Positions 12,201 to 24,400 of a stretch of 64,000 bases of DNA are shown here, piece after piece (the first letter of the stretch is position 1; every line of letters begins with the position of its first letter). The notes below the pieces were generated by a model. That model had not been told where the DNA came from, searched no databases, and saw only the letters and a list, made by a program, of their open reading frames with translations. Origin of the DNA: Terebella lapidaria (Eukaryota; Annelida; Polychaeta; Terebellida; Terebellidae); NCBI GenBank assembly GCA_949152475.1, contig CASCJZ010000520.1, forward strand, positions 1 to 64,000, written 5' to 3'. The translations under genes and the position numbers were made by a program.

Positions 12201-15200
12201 ATAACATGGGGTCAAAAAATTAACTCTCAGAAACGGCCCCATATTATGTCACAATGTACTATGTACCTAGACTAACTGTTAGCCGAAAATACTCGCTGAA
12301 TAAATTAACTTAAAATTTACGATATGCCCCATTATAAAATACGATGAGCGCCTATGCTATAACATGGGGTCAAAAAATTAACTCTCAGAAACGGCCCCAT
12401 ATTATGTCACAATGTACTATGTACCTAGACTAACTGTTAGCCGAAAATACTCGCTGAATAAATTAACTTAAAATTTACGATATGCCCCATTATAAAATAC
12501 GATGAGCGCCTATGCTATAACATGGGGTCAAAAAATTAACTCTCAGAAACGGCCCCATATTATGTCACAATGTACTATGTACCTAGACTAACTGTTAGCC
12601 GAAAATACTCGCTGAATAAATTAACTTAAAATTTACGATATGCCCCATTATAAAATACGATGAGCGCCTATGCTATAACATGGGGTCAAAAAATTAACTC
12701 TCAGAAACGGCCCCATATTATGTCACAATGTACTATGTACCTAGACTAACTGTTAGCCGAAAATACTCGCTGAATAAATTAACTTAAAATTTACGATATG
12801 CCCCATTATAAAATACGATGAGCGCCTATGCTATAACATGGGGTCAAAAAATTAACTCTCAGAAACGGCCCCATATTATGTCACAATGTACTATGTACCT
12901 AGACTAACTGTTAGCCGAAAATACTCGCTGAATAAATTAACTTAAAATTTACGATATGCCCCATTATAAAATACGATGAGCGCCTATGCTATAACATGGG
13001 GTCAAAAAATTAACTCTCAGAAACGGCCCCATATTATGTCACAATGTACTATGTACCTAGACTAACTGTTAGCCGAAAATACTCGCTGAATAAATTAACT
13101 TAAAATTTACGATATGCCCCATTATAAAATACGATGAGCGCCTATGCTATAACATGGGGTCAAAAAATTAACTCTCAGAAACGGCCCCATATTATGTCAC
13201 AATGTACTATGTACCTAGACTAACTGTTAGCCGAAAATACTCGCTGAATAAATTAACTTAAAATTTACGATATGCCCCATTATAAAATACGATGAGCGCC
13301 TATGCTATAACATGGGGTCAAAAAATTAACTCTCAGAAACGGCCCCATATTATGTCACAATGTACTATGTACCTAGACTAACTGTTAGCCGAAAATACTC
13401 GCTGAATAAATTAACTTAAAATTTACGATATGCCCCATTATAAAATACGATGAGCGCCTATGCTATAACATGGGGTCAAAAAATTAACTCTCAGAAACGG
13501 CCCCATATTATGTCACAATGTACTATGTACCTAGACTAACTGTTAGCCGAAAATACTCGCTGAATAAATTAACTTAAAATTTACGATATGCCCCATTATA
13601 AAATACGATGAGCGCCTATGCTATAACATGGGGTCAAAAAATTAACTCTCAGAAACGGCCCCATATTATGTCACAATGTACTATGTACCTAGACTAACTG
13701 TTAGCCGAAAATACTCGCTGAATAAATTAACTTAAAATTTACGATATGCCCCATTATAAAATACGATGAGCGCCTATGCTATAACATGGGGTCAAAAAAT
13801 TAACTCTCAGAAACGGCCCCATATTATGTCACAATGTACTATGTACCTAGACTAACTGTTAGCCGAAAATACTCGCTGAATAAATTAACTTAAAATTTAC
13901 GATATGCCCCATTATAAAATACGATGAGCGCCTATGCTATAACATGGGGTCAAAAAATTAACTCTCAGAAACGGCCCCATATTATGTCACAATGTACTAT
14001 GTACCTAGACTAACTGTTAGCCGAAAATACTCGCTGAATAAATTAACTTAAAATTTACGATATGCCCCATTATAAAATACGATGAGCGCCTATGCTATAA
14101 CATGGGGTCAAAAAATTAACTCTCAGAAACGGCCCCATATTATGTCACAATGTACTATGTACCTAGACTAACTGTTAGCCGAAAATACTCGCTGAATAAA
14201 TTAACTTAAAATTTACGATATGCCCCATTATAAAATACGATGAGCGCCTATGCTATAACATGGGGTCAAAAAATTAACTCTCAGAAACGGCCCCATATTA
14301 TGTCACAATGTACTATGTACCTAGACTAACTGTTAGCCGAAAATACTCGCTGAATAAATTAACTTAAAATTTACGATATGCCCCATTATAAAATACGATG
14401 AGCGCCTATGCTATAACATGGGGTCAAAAAATTAACTCTCAGAAACGGCCCCATATTATGTCACAATGTACTATGTACCTAGACTAACTGTTAGCCGAAA
14501 ATACTCGCTGAATAAATTAACTTAAAATTTACGATATGCCCCATTATAAAATACGATGAGCGCCTATGCTATAACATGGGGTCAAAAAATTAACTCTCAG
14601 AAACGGCCCCATATTATGTCACAATGTACTATGTACCTAGACTAACTGTTAGCCGAAAATACTCGCTGAATAAATTAACTTAAAATTTACGATATGCCCC
14701 ATTATAAAATACGATGAGCGCCTATGCTATAACATGGGGTCAAAAAATTAACTCTCAGAAACGGCCCCATATTATGTCACAATGTACTATGTACCTAGAC
14801 TAACTGTTAGCCGAAAATACTCGCTGAATAAATTAACTTAAAATTTACGATATGCCCCATTATAAAATACGATGAGCGCCTATGCTATAACATGGGGTCA
14901 AAAAATTAACTCTCAGAAACGGCCCCATATTATGTCACAATGTACTATGTACCTAGACTAACTGTTAGCCGAAAATACTCGCTGAATAAATTAACTTAAA
15001 ATTTACGATATGCCCCATTATAAAATACGATGAGCGCCTATGCTATAACATGGGGTCAAAAAATTAACTCTCAGAAACGGCCCCATATTATGTCACAATG
15101 TACTATGTACCTAGACTAACTGTTAGCCGAAAATACTCGCTGAATAAATTAACTTAAAATTTACGATATGCCCCATTATAAAATACGATGAGCGCCTATG

Positions 15201-18050
15201 CTATAACATGGGGTCAAAAAATTAACTCTCAGAAACGGCCCCATATTATGTCACAATGTACTATGTACCTAGACTAACTGTTAGCCGAAAATACTCGCTG
15301 AATAAATTAACTTAAAATTTACGATATGCCCCATTATAAAATACGATGAGCGCCTATGCTATAACATGGGGTCAAAAAATTAACTCTCAGAAACGGCCCC
15401 ATATTATGTCACAATGTACTATGTACCTAGACTAACTGTTAGCCGAAAATACTCGCTGAATAAATTAACTTAAAATTTACGATATGCCCCATTATAAAAT
15501 ACGATGAGCGCCTATGCTATAACATGGGGTCAAAAAATTAACTCTCAGAAACGGCCCCATATTATGTCACAATGTACTATGTACCTAGACTAACTGTTAG
15601 CCGAAAATACTCGCTGAATAAATTAACTTAAAATTTACGATATGCCCCATTATAAAATACGATGAGCGCCTATGCTATAACATGGGGTCAAAAAATTAAC
15701 TCTCAGAAACGGCCCCATATTATGTCACAATGTACTATGTACCTAGACTAACTGTTAGCCGAAAATACTCGCTGAATAAATTAACTTAAAATTTACGATA
15801 TGCCCCATTATAAAATACGATGAGCGCCTATGCTATAACATGGGGTCAAAAAATTAACTCTCAGAAACGGCCCCATATTATGTCACAATGTACTATGTAC
15901 CTAGACTAACTGTTAGCCGAAAATACTCGCTGAATAAATTAACTTAAAATTTACGATATGCCCCATTATAAAATACGATGAGCGCCTATGCTATAACATG
16001 GGGTCAAAAAATTAACTCTCAGAAACGGCCCCATATTATGTCACAATGTACTATGTACCTAGACTAACTGTTAGCCGAAAATACTCGCTGAATAAATTAA
16101 CTTAAAATTTACGATATGCCCCATTATAAAATACGATGAGCGCCTATGCTATAACATGGGGTCAAAAAATTAACTCTCAGAAACGGCCCCATATTATGTC
16201 ACAATGTACTATGTACCTAGACTAACTGTTAGCCGAAAATACTCGCTGAATAAATTAACTTAAAATTTACGATATGCCCCATTATAAAATACGATGAGCG
16301 CCTATGCTATAACATGGGGTCAAAAAATTAACTCTCAGAAACGGCCCCATATTATGTCACAATGTACTATGTACCTAGACTAACTGTTAGCCGAAAATAC
16401 TCGCTGAATAAATTAACTTAAAATTTACGATATGCCCCATTATAAAATACGATGAGCGCCTATGCTATAACATGGGGTCAAAAAATTAACTCTCAGAAAC
16501 GGCCCCATATTATGTCACAATGTACTATGTACCTAGACTAACTGTTAGCCGAAAATACTCGCTGAATAAATTAACTTAAAATTTACGATATGCCCCATTA
16601 TAAAATACGATGAGCGCCTATGCTATAACATGGGGTCAAAAAATTAACTCTCAGAAACGGCCCCATATTATGTCACAATGTACTATGTACCTAGACTAAC
16701 TGTTAGCCGAAAATACTCGCTGAATAAATTAACTTAAAATTTACGATATGCCCCATTATAAAATACGATGAGCGCCTATGCTATAACATGGGGTCAAAAA
16801 ATTAACTCTCAGAAACGGCCCCATATTATGTCACAATGTACTATGTACCTAGACTAACTGTTAGCCGAAAATACTCGCTGAATAAATTAACTTAAAATTT
16901 ACGATATGCCCCATTATAAAATACGATGAGCGCCTATGCTATAACATGGGGTCAAAAAATTAACTCTCAGAAACGGCCCCATATTATGTCACAATGTACT
17001 ATGTACCTAGACTAACTGTTAGCCGAAAATACTCGCTGAATAAATTAACTTAAAATTTACGATATGCCCCATTATAAAATACGATGAGCGCCTATGCTAT
17101 AACATGGGGTCAAAAAATTAACTCTCAGAAACGGCCCCATATTATGTCACAATGTACTATGTACCTAGACTAACTGTTAGCCGAAAATACTCGCTGAATA
17201 AATTAACTTAAAATTTACGATATGCCCCATTATAAAATACGATGAGCGCCTATGCTATAACATGGGGTCAAAAAATTAACTCTCAGAAACGGCCCCATAT
17301 TATGTCACAATGTACTATGTACCTAGACTAACTGTTAGCCGAAAATACTCGCTGAATAAATTAACTTAAAATTTACGATATGCCCCATTATAAAATACGA
17401 TGAGCGCCTATGCTATAACATGGGGTCAAAAAATTAACTCTCAGAAACGGCCCCATATTATGTCACAATGTACTATGTACCTAGACTAACTGTTAGCCGA
17501 AAATACTCGCTGAATAAATTAACTTAAAATTTACGATATGCCCCATTATAAAATACGATGAGCGCCTATGCTATAACATGGGGTCAAAAAATTAACTCTC
17601 AGAAACGGCCCCATATTATGTCACAATGTACTATGTACCTAGACTAACTGTTAGCCGAAAATACTCGCTGAATAAATTAACTTAAAATTTACGATATGCC
17701 CCATTATAAAATACGATGAGCGCCTATGCTATAACATGGGGTCAAAAAATTAACTCTCAGAAACGGCCCCATATTATGTCACAATGTACTATGTACCTAG
17801 ACTAACTGTTAGCCGAAAATACTCGCTGAATAAATTAACTTAAAATTTACGATATGCCCCATTATAAAATACGATGAGCGCCTATGCTATAACATGGGGT
17901 CAAAAAATTAACTCTCAGAAACGGCCCCATATTATGTCACAATGTACTATGTACCTAGACTAACTGTTAGCCGAAAATACTCGCTGAATAAATTAACTTA
18001 AAATTTACGATATGCCCCATTATAAAATACGATGAGCGCCTATGCTATAA
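9268..18050. repeat. Family C, invariant core
   Basis: Across about 8.8 kb, or some 55 consecutive monomers, I found no departure from the 158-bp consensus when reading line by line. This is the most homogeneous stretch of the window. It implies very recent amplification or strong homogenisation, with the caveat that assembly consensus over such a stretch can hide rare variants or miscount copies. Confidence 0.82.
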
Positions 18051-21000
18051 AATGGGGTCAAAAAATTAACTCTCAGAAACGGCCCCATATTATGTCACAA
18101 TGTACTATGTACCTAGACTAACTGTTAGCCGAAAATACTCGCTGAATAAATTAACTTAAAATTTACGATATGCCCCATTATAAAATACGATGAGCGCCTA
18201 TGCTATAACATGGGGTCAAAAAATTAACTCTCAGAAACGGCCCCATATTATGTCACAATGTACTATGTACCTAGACTAACTGTTAGCCGAAAATACTCGC
18301 TGAATAAATTAACTTAAAATTTACGATATGCCCCATTATAAAATACGATGAGCGCCTATGCTATAACATGGGGTCAAAAAATTAACTCTCAGAAACGGCC
18401 CCATATTATGTCACAATGTACTATGTACCTAGACTAACTGTTAGCCGAAAATACTCGCTGAATAAATTAACTTAAAATTTACGATATGCCCCATTATAAA
18501 ATACGATGAGCGCCTATGCTATAACATGGGGTCAAAAAATTAATTCTCAGAAACGGCCCCATATTATGTCACAATGTACTATGTACCTAGACTAACTGTT
18601 AGCCGAAAATACTCGCTGAATAAATTAACTTGAAATTTACGATATGCCCCATTATAAAATACGATGAGCGCCTATGCTATAACATGGGGTCAAAAAATTA
18701 ACTCTCAGAAACGGCCCCATATTATGTCACAATGTACTATGTACCTAGACTAACTGTTAGCCGAAAATACTCGCTGAATAAATTAACTTAAAATTTACGA
18801 TATGCCCCATTATAAAATACGATGAGCGCCTATGCTATAACATGGGGTCAAAAAATTAACTCTCAGAAACGGCCCCATATTATGTCACAATGTACTATGT
18901 ACCTAGACTAACTGTTAGCCGAAAATACTCGCTGAATAAATTAACTTAAAATTTACGATATGCCCCATTATAAAATACGATGAGCGCCTATGCTATATCA
19001 TGGGGTCAAAAAATTAACTCTCAGAAACGGCCCCATATTATGTCACAATGTACTATGTACCTAGACTAACTGTTAGCCGAAAATACTCGCTGAATAAATT
19101 AACTTAAAATTTACGATATGCCCCATTATAAAATACGATGAGCGCCTATGTTATAACATGGGGTCAAAAAATTAACTCTCAGAAACGGCCCCATATTATG
19201 TCACAATGTACTATGTACCTAGACTAACTGTTAGCCGAAAATACTCGCTGAATAAATTAACTTAAAATTTACGATATGCCCCATTATAAAATACGATGAG
19301 CGCCTATGCTATAACATGGGGTCAAAAAATTAACTCTCAGAAACGGCCCCATATTATGTCACAATGTACTATGTACCTAGACTAACTGTTAGCCGAAAAT
19401 ACTCGCTGAATAAATTAACTTAAAATTTACGATATGCCCCATTATAAAATACGATGAGCGCCTATGCTATAACATGGGGTCAAAAAATTAACTCTCAGAA
19501 ACGGCCCCATATTATGTCACAATGTACTATGTACCTAGACTAACTGTTAGCCGAAAATACTCGCTGAATAAATTAACTTAAAATTTACGATATGCCCCAT
19601 TATAAAATATGATGAGCGCCTATGCTATAACATGGGGTCAAAAAATTAACTCTCAGAAACGGCCCCATATTATGTAACAATGTACTATGTACCTAGACTA
19701 ACTGTTAGCCGAAAATACTCGCTGAATAAATTAACTTAAAATTTACGATATACCCCATTATAAAATACGATGAGCGCCTATGCTATAACATGGGGTCAAA
19801 AAATTAACTCTCAGAAACGGCCCCATATTATGTCACAATGTACTATGTACCTAGACTAACTGTTAGCCGAAAATACTCGCTGAATAAATTAACTTAAAAT
19901 TTACGATATGCCCCATTATAAAATACGATGAGCGCCTATGCTATAACATGGGGTCAAAAAATTAACTCTCAGAAACGGCCCCATATTATGTCACAATGTA
20001 CTATGTACCTAGACTAACTGTTTGCCGAAAATACTCGCTGAATAAATTAACTTAAAATTTACGATATGCCCCATTATAAAATACGATGAGCGCCTATGCT
20101 ATAACATGGGGTCAAAAAATTAACTCTCAGAAACGGCCCCATATTATGTCACAATGTACTATGTACCTAGACTAACTGTTAGCCGAAAATACTCGCTGAA
20201 TAAATTAACTTAAAATTTACGATATGCCCCATTATAAAATACGAAGAGCGCCTATGCTATAACATGGGGTCAAAAAATTAACTCTCAGAAACGGCCCCAT
20301 ATTATGTCACAATGTACTATGTACCTAGACTAACTGTTAGCCGAAAATACTCGCTGAATAAATTAACTTAAAATTTACGATATACCCCATTATAAAATAC
20401 GATGAGCGCCTATGCTATAACATGGGGTCAAAAAATTAACTCTCAGAAACGGCCCCATATTATGTCACAATGTACTATGTACCTAGACTAACTGTTAGCC
20501 GAAAATACTCGCTGAATAAATTAACTTAAAATTTACGATATGCCCCATTATAAAATACGATGAGCGCCTATGCTATAACATGGGGTCAAAAAATTAACTC
20601 TCAGAAACGGCCCCATATTATGTCACAATGTACTATGTACCTAGACTAACTGTTAGCCGAAAATACTCGCTGAATAAATTAACTTAAAATTTACGATATG
20701 CCCCATTATAAAATACGATGAGCGCCTATGCTATAACATGGGGTCAAAAAATTAACTCTCAGAAACGGCCCCATATTATGTCACAATGTACTATGTACCT
20801 AGACTAACTGTTAGCCGAAAATACTCGCTGAATAAATTAACTTAAAATTTACGATATGCCCCATTATAAAATACGATGAGCGCCTATGCTATAACATGGG
20901 GTCAAAAAATTAACTCTCAGAAACGGCCCCATATTATGTCACAATGTACTATGTACCTAGACTAACTGTTAGCCGAAAATACTCGCTGAATAAATTAACT

Positions 21001-21430
21001 TAAAATTTACGATATGCCCCATTATAAAATACGATGAGCGCCTATGCTATAACATGGGGTCAAAAAATTAACTCTCAGAAACGGCCCCATATTATGTCAC
21101 AATGTACTATGTACCTAGACTAACTGTTAGCCGAAAATACTCGCTGAATAAATTAACTTAAAATTTACGATATGCCCCATTATAAAATACGATGAGCGCC
21201 TATGCTATAACATGGGGTCAAAAAATTAACTCTCAGAAAGGGCCCCATATTATGTCACAATGAACTATGTACCTAGACTAACTGTTAGCCGAAAATACTC
21301 GCTGAATAAATTAACTTAAAATTTACGATATGCCCCATTATAAAATACGATGAGCGCCTATGCTATAACATGGGGTCAAAAAATTAACTCTCAGAAACGG
21401 CCCCATATTATGTCACAATGTACTATGTAC
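18051..21430. repeat. Family C, right edge zone with variant monomers
   Basis: About 21 monomers with 13 substitutions seen by eye: 18051, 18544, 18632, 18998, 19151, 19610, 19676, 19752, 20033, 20245, 20384, 21240 and 21263. The changes at 19752 and 20384 are the same G-to-A (gatatgcccc to gatatacccc) and lie 632 bp apart, which is 4 monomers, indicating copying of a four-monomer block. Two changes fall in the final two monomers next to family B. Confidence 0.85.
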
Positions 21431-21440
21431 TACATTAGTA
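21421..21440. other. Right junction of C array and B block
   Basis: Family C ends at its monomer end (tactatgtac, to 21430), where the next C monomer would begin ctagac. Instead family B begins at tacattagtag, which is the first base of the B monomer in the register used here. One base of overlap (c of gtac, or of ggctacatt) is shared. Together with the left junction, only 9 bp of one B monomer are missing across the whole C array. Confidence 0.9.
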
Positions 21441-24400
21441 GTGACACCACAATTATAGAGCGAGTGTGCGGACAGGTTATTAAGACATTCGGTGACACAT
21501 CAGTAATGGGGTATACCTCTTAAATCGTGGGGGCGCCGAACCTTACATTGGCGTATGTCCTTTCGAACCACTGTGGGTTTCTCGGCGTCGCTCCCGGGTC
21601 AGCACCTCACTGTGATTCACAGCGCAGCCAAAAATGTGTACACATCGGGTACGTTGCCGCGGCCCTAGATCTTTACTGTTGTGATGTGACTGGGCAGTGG
21701 AATACAGCTGACCTCGAAGACGAGGTATCGACGAAAGGGGAAAGCACTGGAGCGTTATGACGTGGTGGCTACATAAGTAGTGACACCACAATTATAGAGC
21801 GAACGTGCGGACAGGTTAATAAGACATTCGGTGACACTTCAGTAATGGGGTATACCTCTTAAATCGTGGGGTCGCCGAACCTTACATTGGCGCCTGACCT
21901 TTCGAACCACTGTGGGTTTCTTGGCGTCGCTCCCGGGTCGGCCCCTCACTGTGATTCACATCGCAGCCAAAAATGTGTACATATCGGGTACGTTGCAACG
22001 GCCTTAGACCTTCAGTGTTGTGATGTGACTGGGCAGTGAGATATAGCTGACCGCGGGGACGAGGTCTCTCTGAAAGGGGAAAGCACTGGAGCGTTATGAC
22101 GTGGTGGCTACATAAGTAGTGACACCACAATTATAGAGCGAACGTGTGGACAGGTTAAGAAGGTCGGTCCCTCACTGTGATTCACATCGCAGCCAAGAAT
22201 GTGTACATATCGGGTACGTTGCCACGGCCCTAGACCTTCAGTGTTGTGATGTGACTGGGCAGTGAAATATAGCTGACCTCGAGGACGAGGTCTCTCTGAA
22301 AAGGGAAAGCACTGGAGCGTTATGACGTGGTGGCTACATTAGTAGTGACACCACAATTATAGAGTGAGCGTGCGGACAGGTTAATAAGACATTCGGTGAC
22401 ACTTCAGTAATGGGGTATACCTCTTAAATCGTGGGGTCGCCGAACCTTACATTGGCGCCTGACCTTTCGAACCACTGTGGGTTTCTCGGCGTCGCTCCCG
22501 GGTCGGCCCCTCACTGTGATTCACATCGCAGCCAACAATGTGTACATATCGGGTACGTTGCAACGGCCTTAGACCTTCAGTGTTGTGATGTGACTGGGCA
22601 GTGAGATATAGCTGACCTCGAGGACGAGGTCTCTCCAAAAAAAGAAAGCACTACAACATTATGACATGGTGGCTACATTAGCAGTGACACCACAATTATA
22701 GAGCGAGCGTGCGGAGAGGTTAATAAGACATTCGGTGACACTTCAGTAATGTGCTATACCTCTTAAATCGTGGGGGCGCCGAATCTTACATTGGCGCCTG
22801 ACCTTTCGAACCATGGTATGTTTCTCGGCGTCGATGCCGGGTCGGCCCCTCACTGTGATTCACATCGCAGCCAAGAATGTGTACATATCGGGTACGTTGC
22901 GGCGGCCCTAGACCTTCAGTGTTGCGATGTGACTGGGCAGTGAGATACAGCTGACCTCGGGGACGAGGTCTCTCCGAAAAGGGAAAGCACTGGAGAGTTA
23001 TGACGTGGTGGCTACATTAGTAGTGACATCACAATTATAGAGCGAGCGTGCGGAGAGGTTATTAAGACATTCGGTGACACAACAGTAATGGGGTATACCT
23101 CTTAAATCGTGGGGGCGCCGAACCTTACATTGGCGTATGTCCTTTCGAACCACTGTGGGTTTCTCGGCGTCGCTCCCGGGTCAGCACCTCACTGTGATTC
23201 ACAGCGCAGCCAAAAATGTGTACACATCGGGTACGTTGCCGCGGCCCTAGATCTTCACTGTTGTGATGTGACTGGGCAGTGGGATACAGCTGACCTCGAA
23301 GACGAAGTATCTCCGAAAGGGGAAAGCACTGGAGCGTTATGACGTGGTGGCTACATAAGTAGTGACACCACAATTATAGAGCGAACGTGCGGACAGGTTA
23401 ATAAGACATTCGGTGACACTTCAGTAATGGGGTATACCTCTTAAATCGTGGGGTCGCCGAACCTTACATTGGCGCCTGACCTTTCGAACCACTGTGGGTT
23501 TCTCGGCGTCGCTCCCGGGTCGGCCCCTCACTGTGATTCACATCGCAGCCAACAATGTGTACATATCGGGTACGTTGCGACGGCCTTAGACCTTCAGTGT
23601 TGTGATGTGACTGGGCAGTGAGATAAAGCTGACCTCGGGGACGAGGTCTCTCTGAAAGGGGAAAGCACTGGAGCGTTATGACGTGGTGGCTACATAAGTA
23701 GTGACACTACAATTATAGAGCGAACGTGCGGACAGGTTAAGAAGGTCGATCCCTCACTGTGATTCACATCGCAGCCAAGAATGTGTACATATCGGGTACG
23801 TTGCCGCGGCCTTAGGCCTTCAGTGTTGTGATGTGACTGGGCAGTGAGATATAGCTGACCTCGAGGACGAGGTCTCTCCGAAAAGGGAAAGCACTTGAGC
23901 GTTATGACGTGGTGGCTACATTAGTAGTGACACCACAATTATACAACGAACGTGCGGACAGGTTAATAAGTAATTCGGTGACACTACAGTAATGGGGTAT
24001 ACTTCTTAAATCGTGACGGCGCCGAACCTTACATTGGCACCTGACCTTTCGAACCACTGTGGGTTTCTCGGCGTCGCTCCCGGATCGGCACTTCACTGTG
24101 ATTCACAGCGCAGCCAAGAATGTGTACATATCGGGTACGTTGCTGCGGCCCTAGATCTTCAGTGTTGTGATGTGACTGGGCAGTGAGATATAGCTGACCT
24201 CGAGGACGAGGTCTCTCCGAAAAGGGAAAGCACTACAGCGTTATGACGTGGTGGCTACATTAGTAGTGACACCACAATTATAGAGCGAGCGTGCGGAGAG
24301 ATTAATAAGACATTCGGTGACACTTCAGTAATGTGCTATACCTCTTAAATCGTGGGGGCGCCGAATCTTACATTGGCGCCTGACCTTTCGAACCATGGTA

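Larger units (their letters stand above)
6107..21430. repeat. Family C: 158-bp satellite, exactly 97 monomers
   Basis: The monomer starts ctagactaactgttagccg and ends caatgtactatgtac. The period measured between successive ctag sites (6107, 6265, 6423) is 158 bp, with 56 G/C bases (35%), much more AT-rich than A or B. The array length of 15,324 bp equals 97 x 158 minus 2, and one monomer does lack 2 bp (near 8910). The array therefore starts and stops at the same point of the monomer. A 158-bp, AT-rich, nucleosome-sized unit is typical of centromeric or pericentromeric satellites in plants and animals, but I do not recognise this one. There is no credible reading frame in it. Copies are nearly identical, which points to recent or ongoing homogenisation. 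Confidence 0.98.

Noticed and set aside
6107-21430. Possible CRISPR array because of many identical direct repeats
   Set aside because: The 158-bp monomers are contiguous with no variable spacers, and repeat length and context are those of eukaryotic satellite DNA.
6103-21431. Transposon-type target-site duplication around the C array
   Set aside because: The B bases flanking the two junctions (gttatga on the left, tacattag on the right) do not repeat each other; about 9 bp are lost, not duplicated.
21880-21970. RNA polymerase III B-box-like string on the minus strand of B (gtggttcgaaaggtc), suggesting a tRNA-derived SINE origin
   Set aside because: The last conserved C of the box is missing, the nearest A-box-like string (tggctgcgatg) has a mismatch and sits about 60 bp away, and no cloverleaf can be drawn.
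23902-24096. 64-codon minus-strand frame unlike the usual B frames
   Set aside because: It is an off-phase reading of an ordinary L monomer (23917-24255) whose local variants remove stops; there is no independent support.
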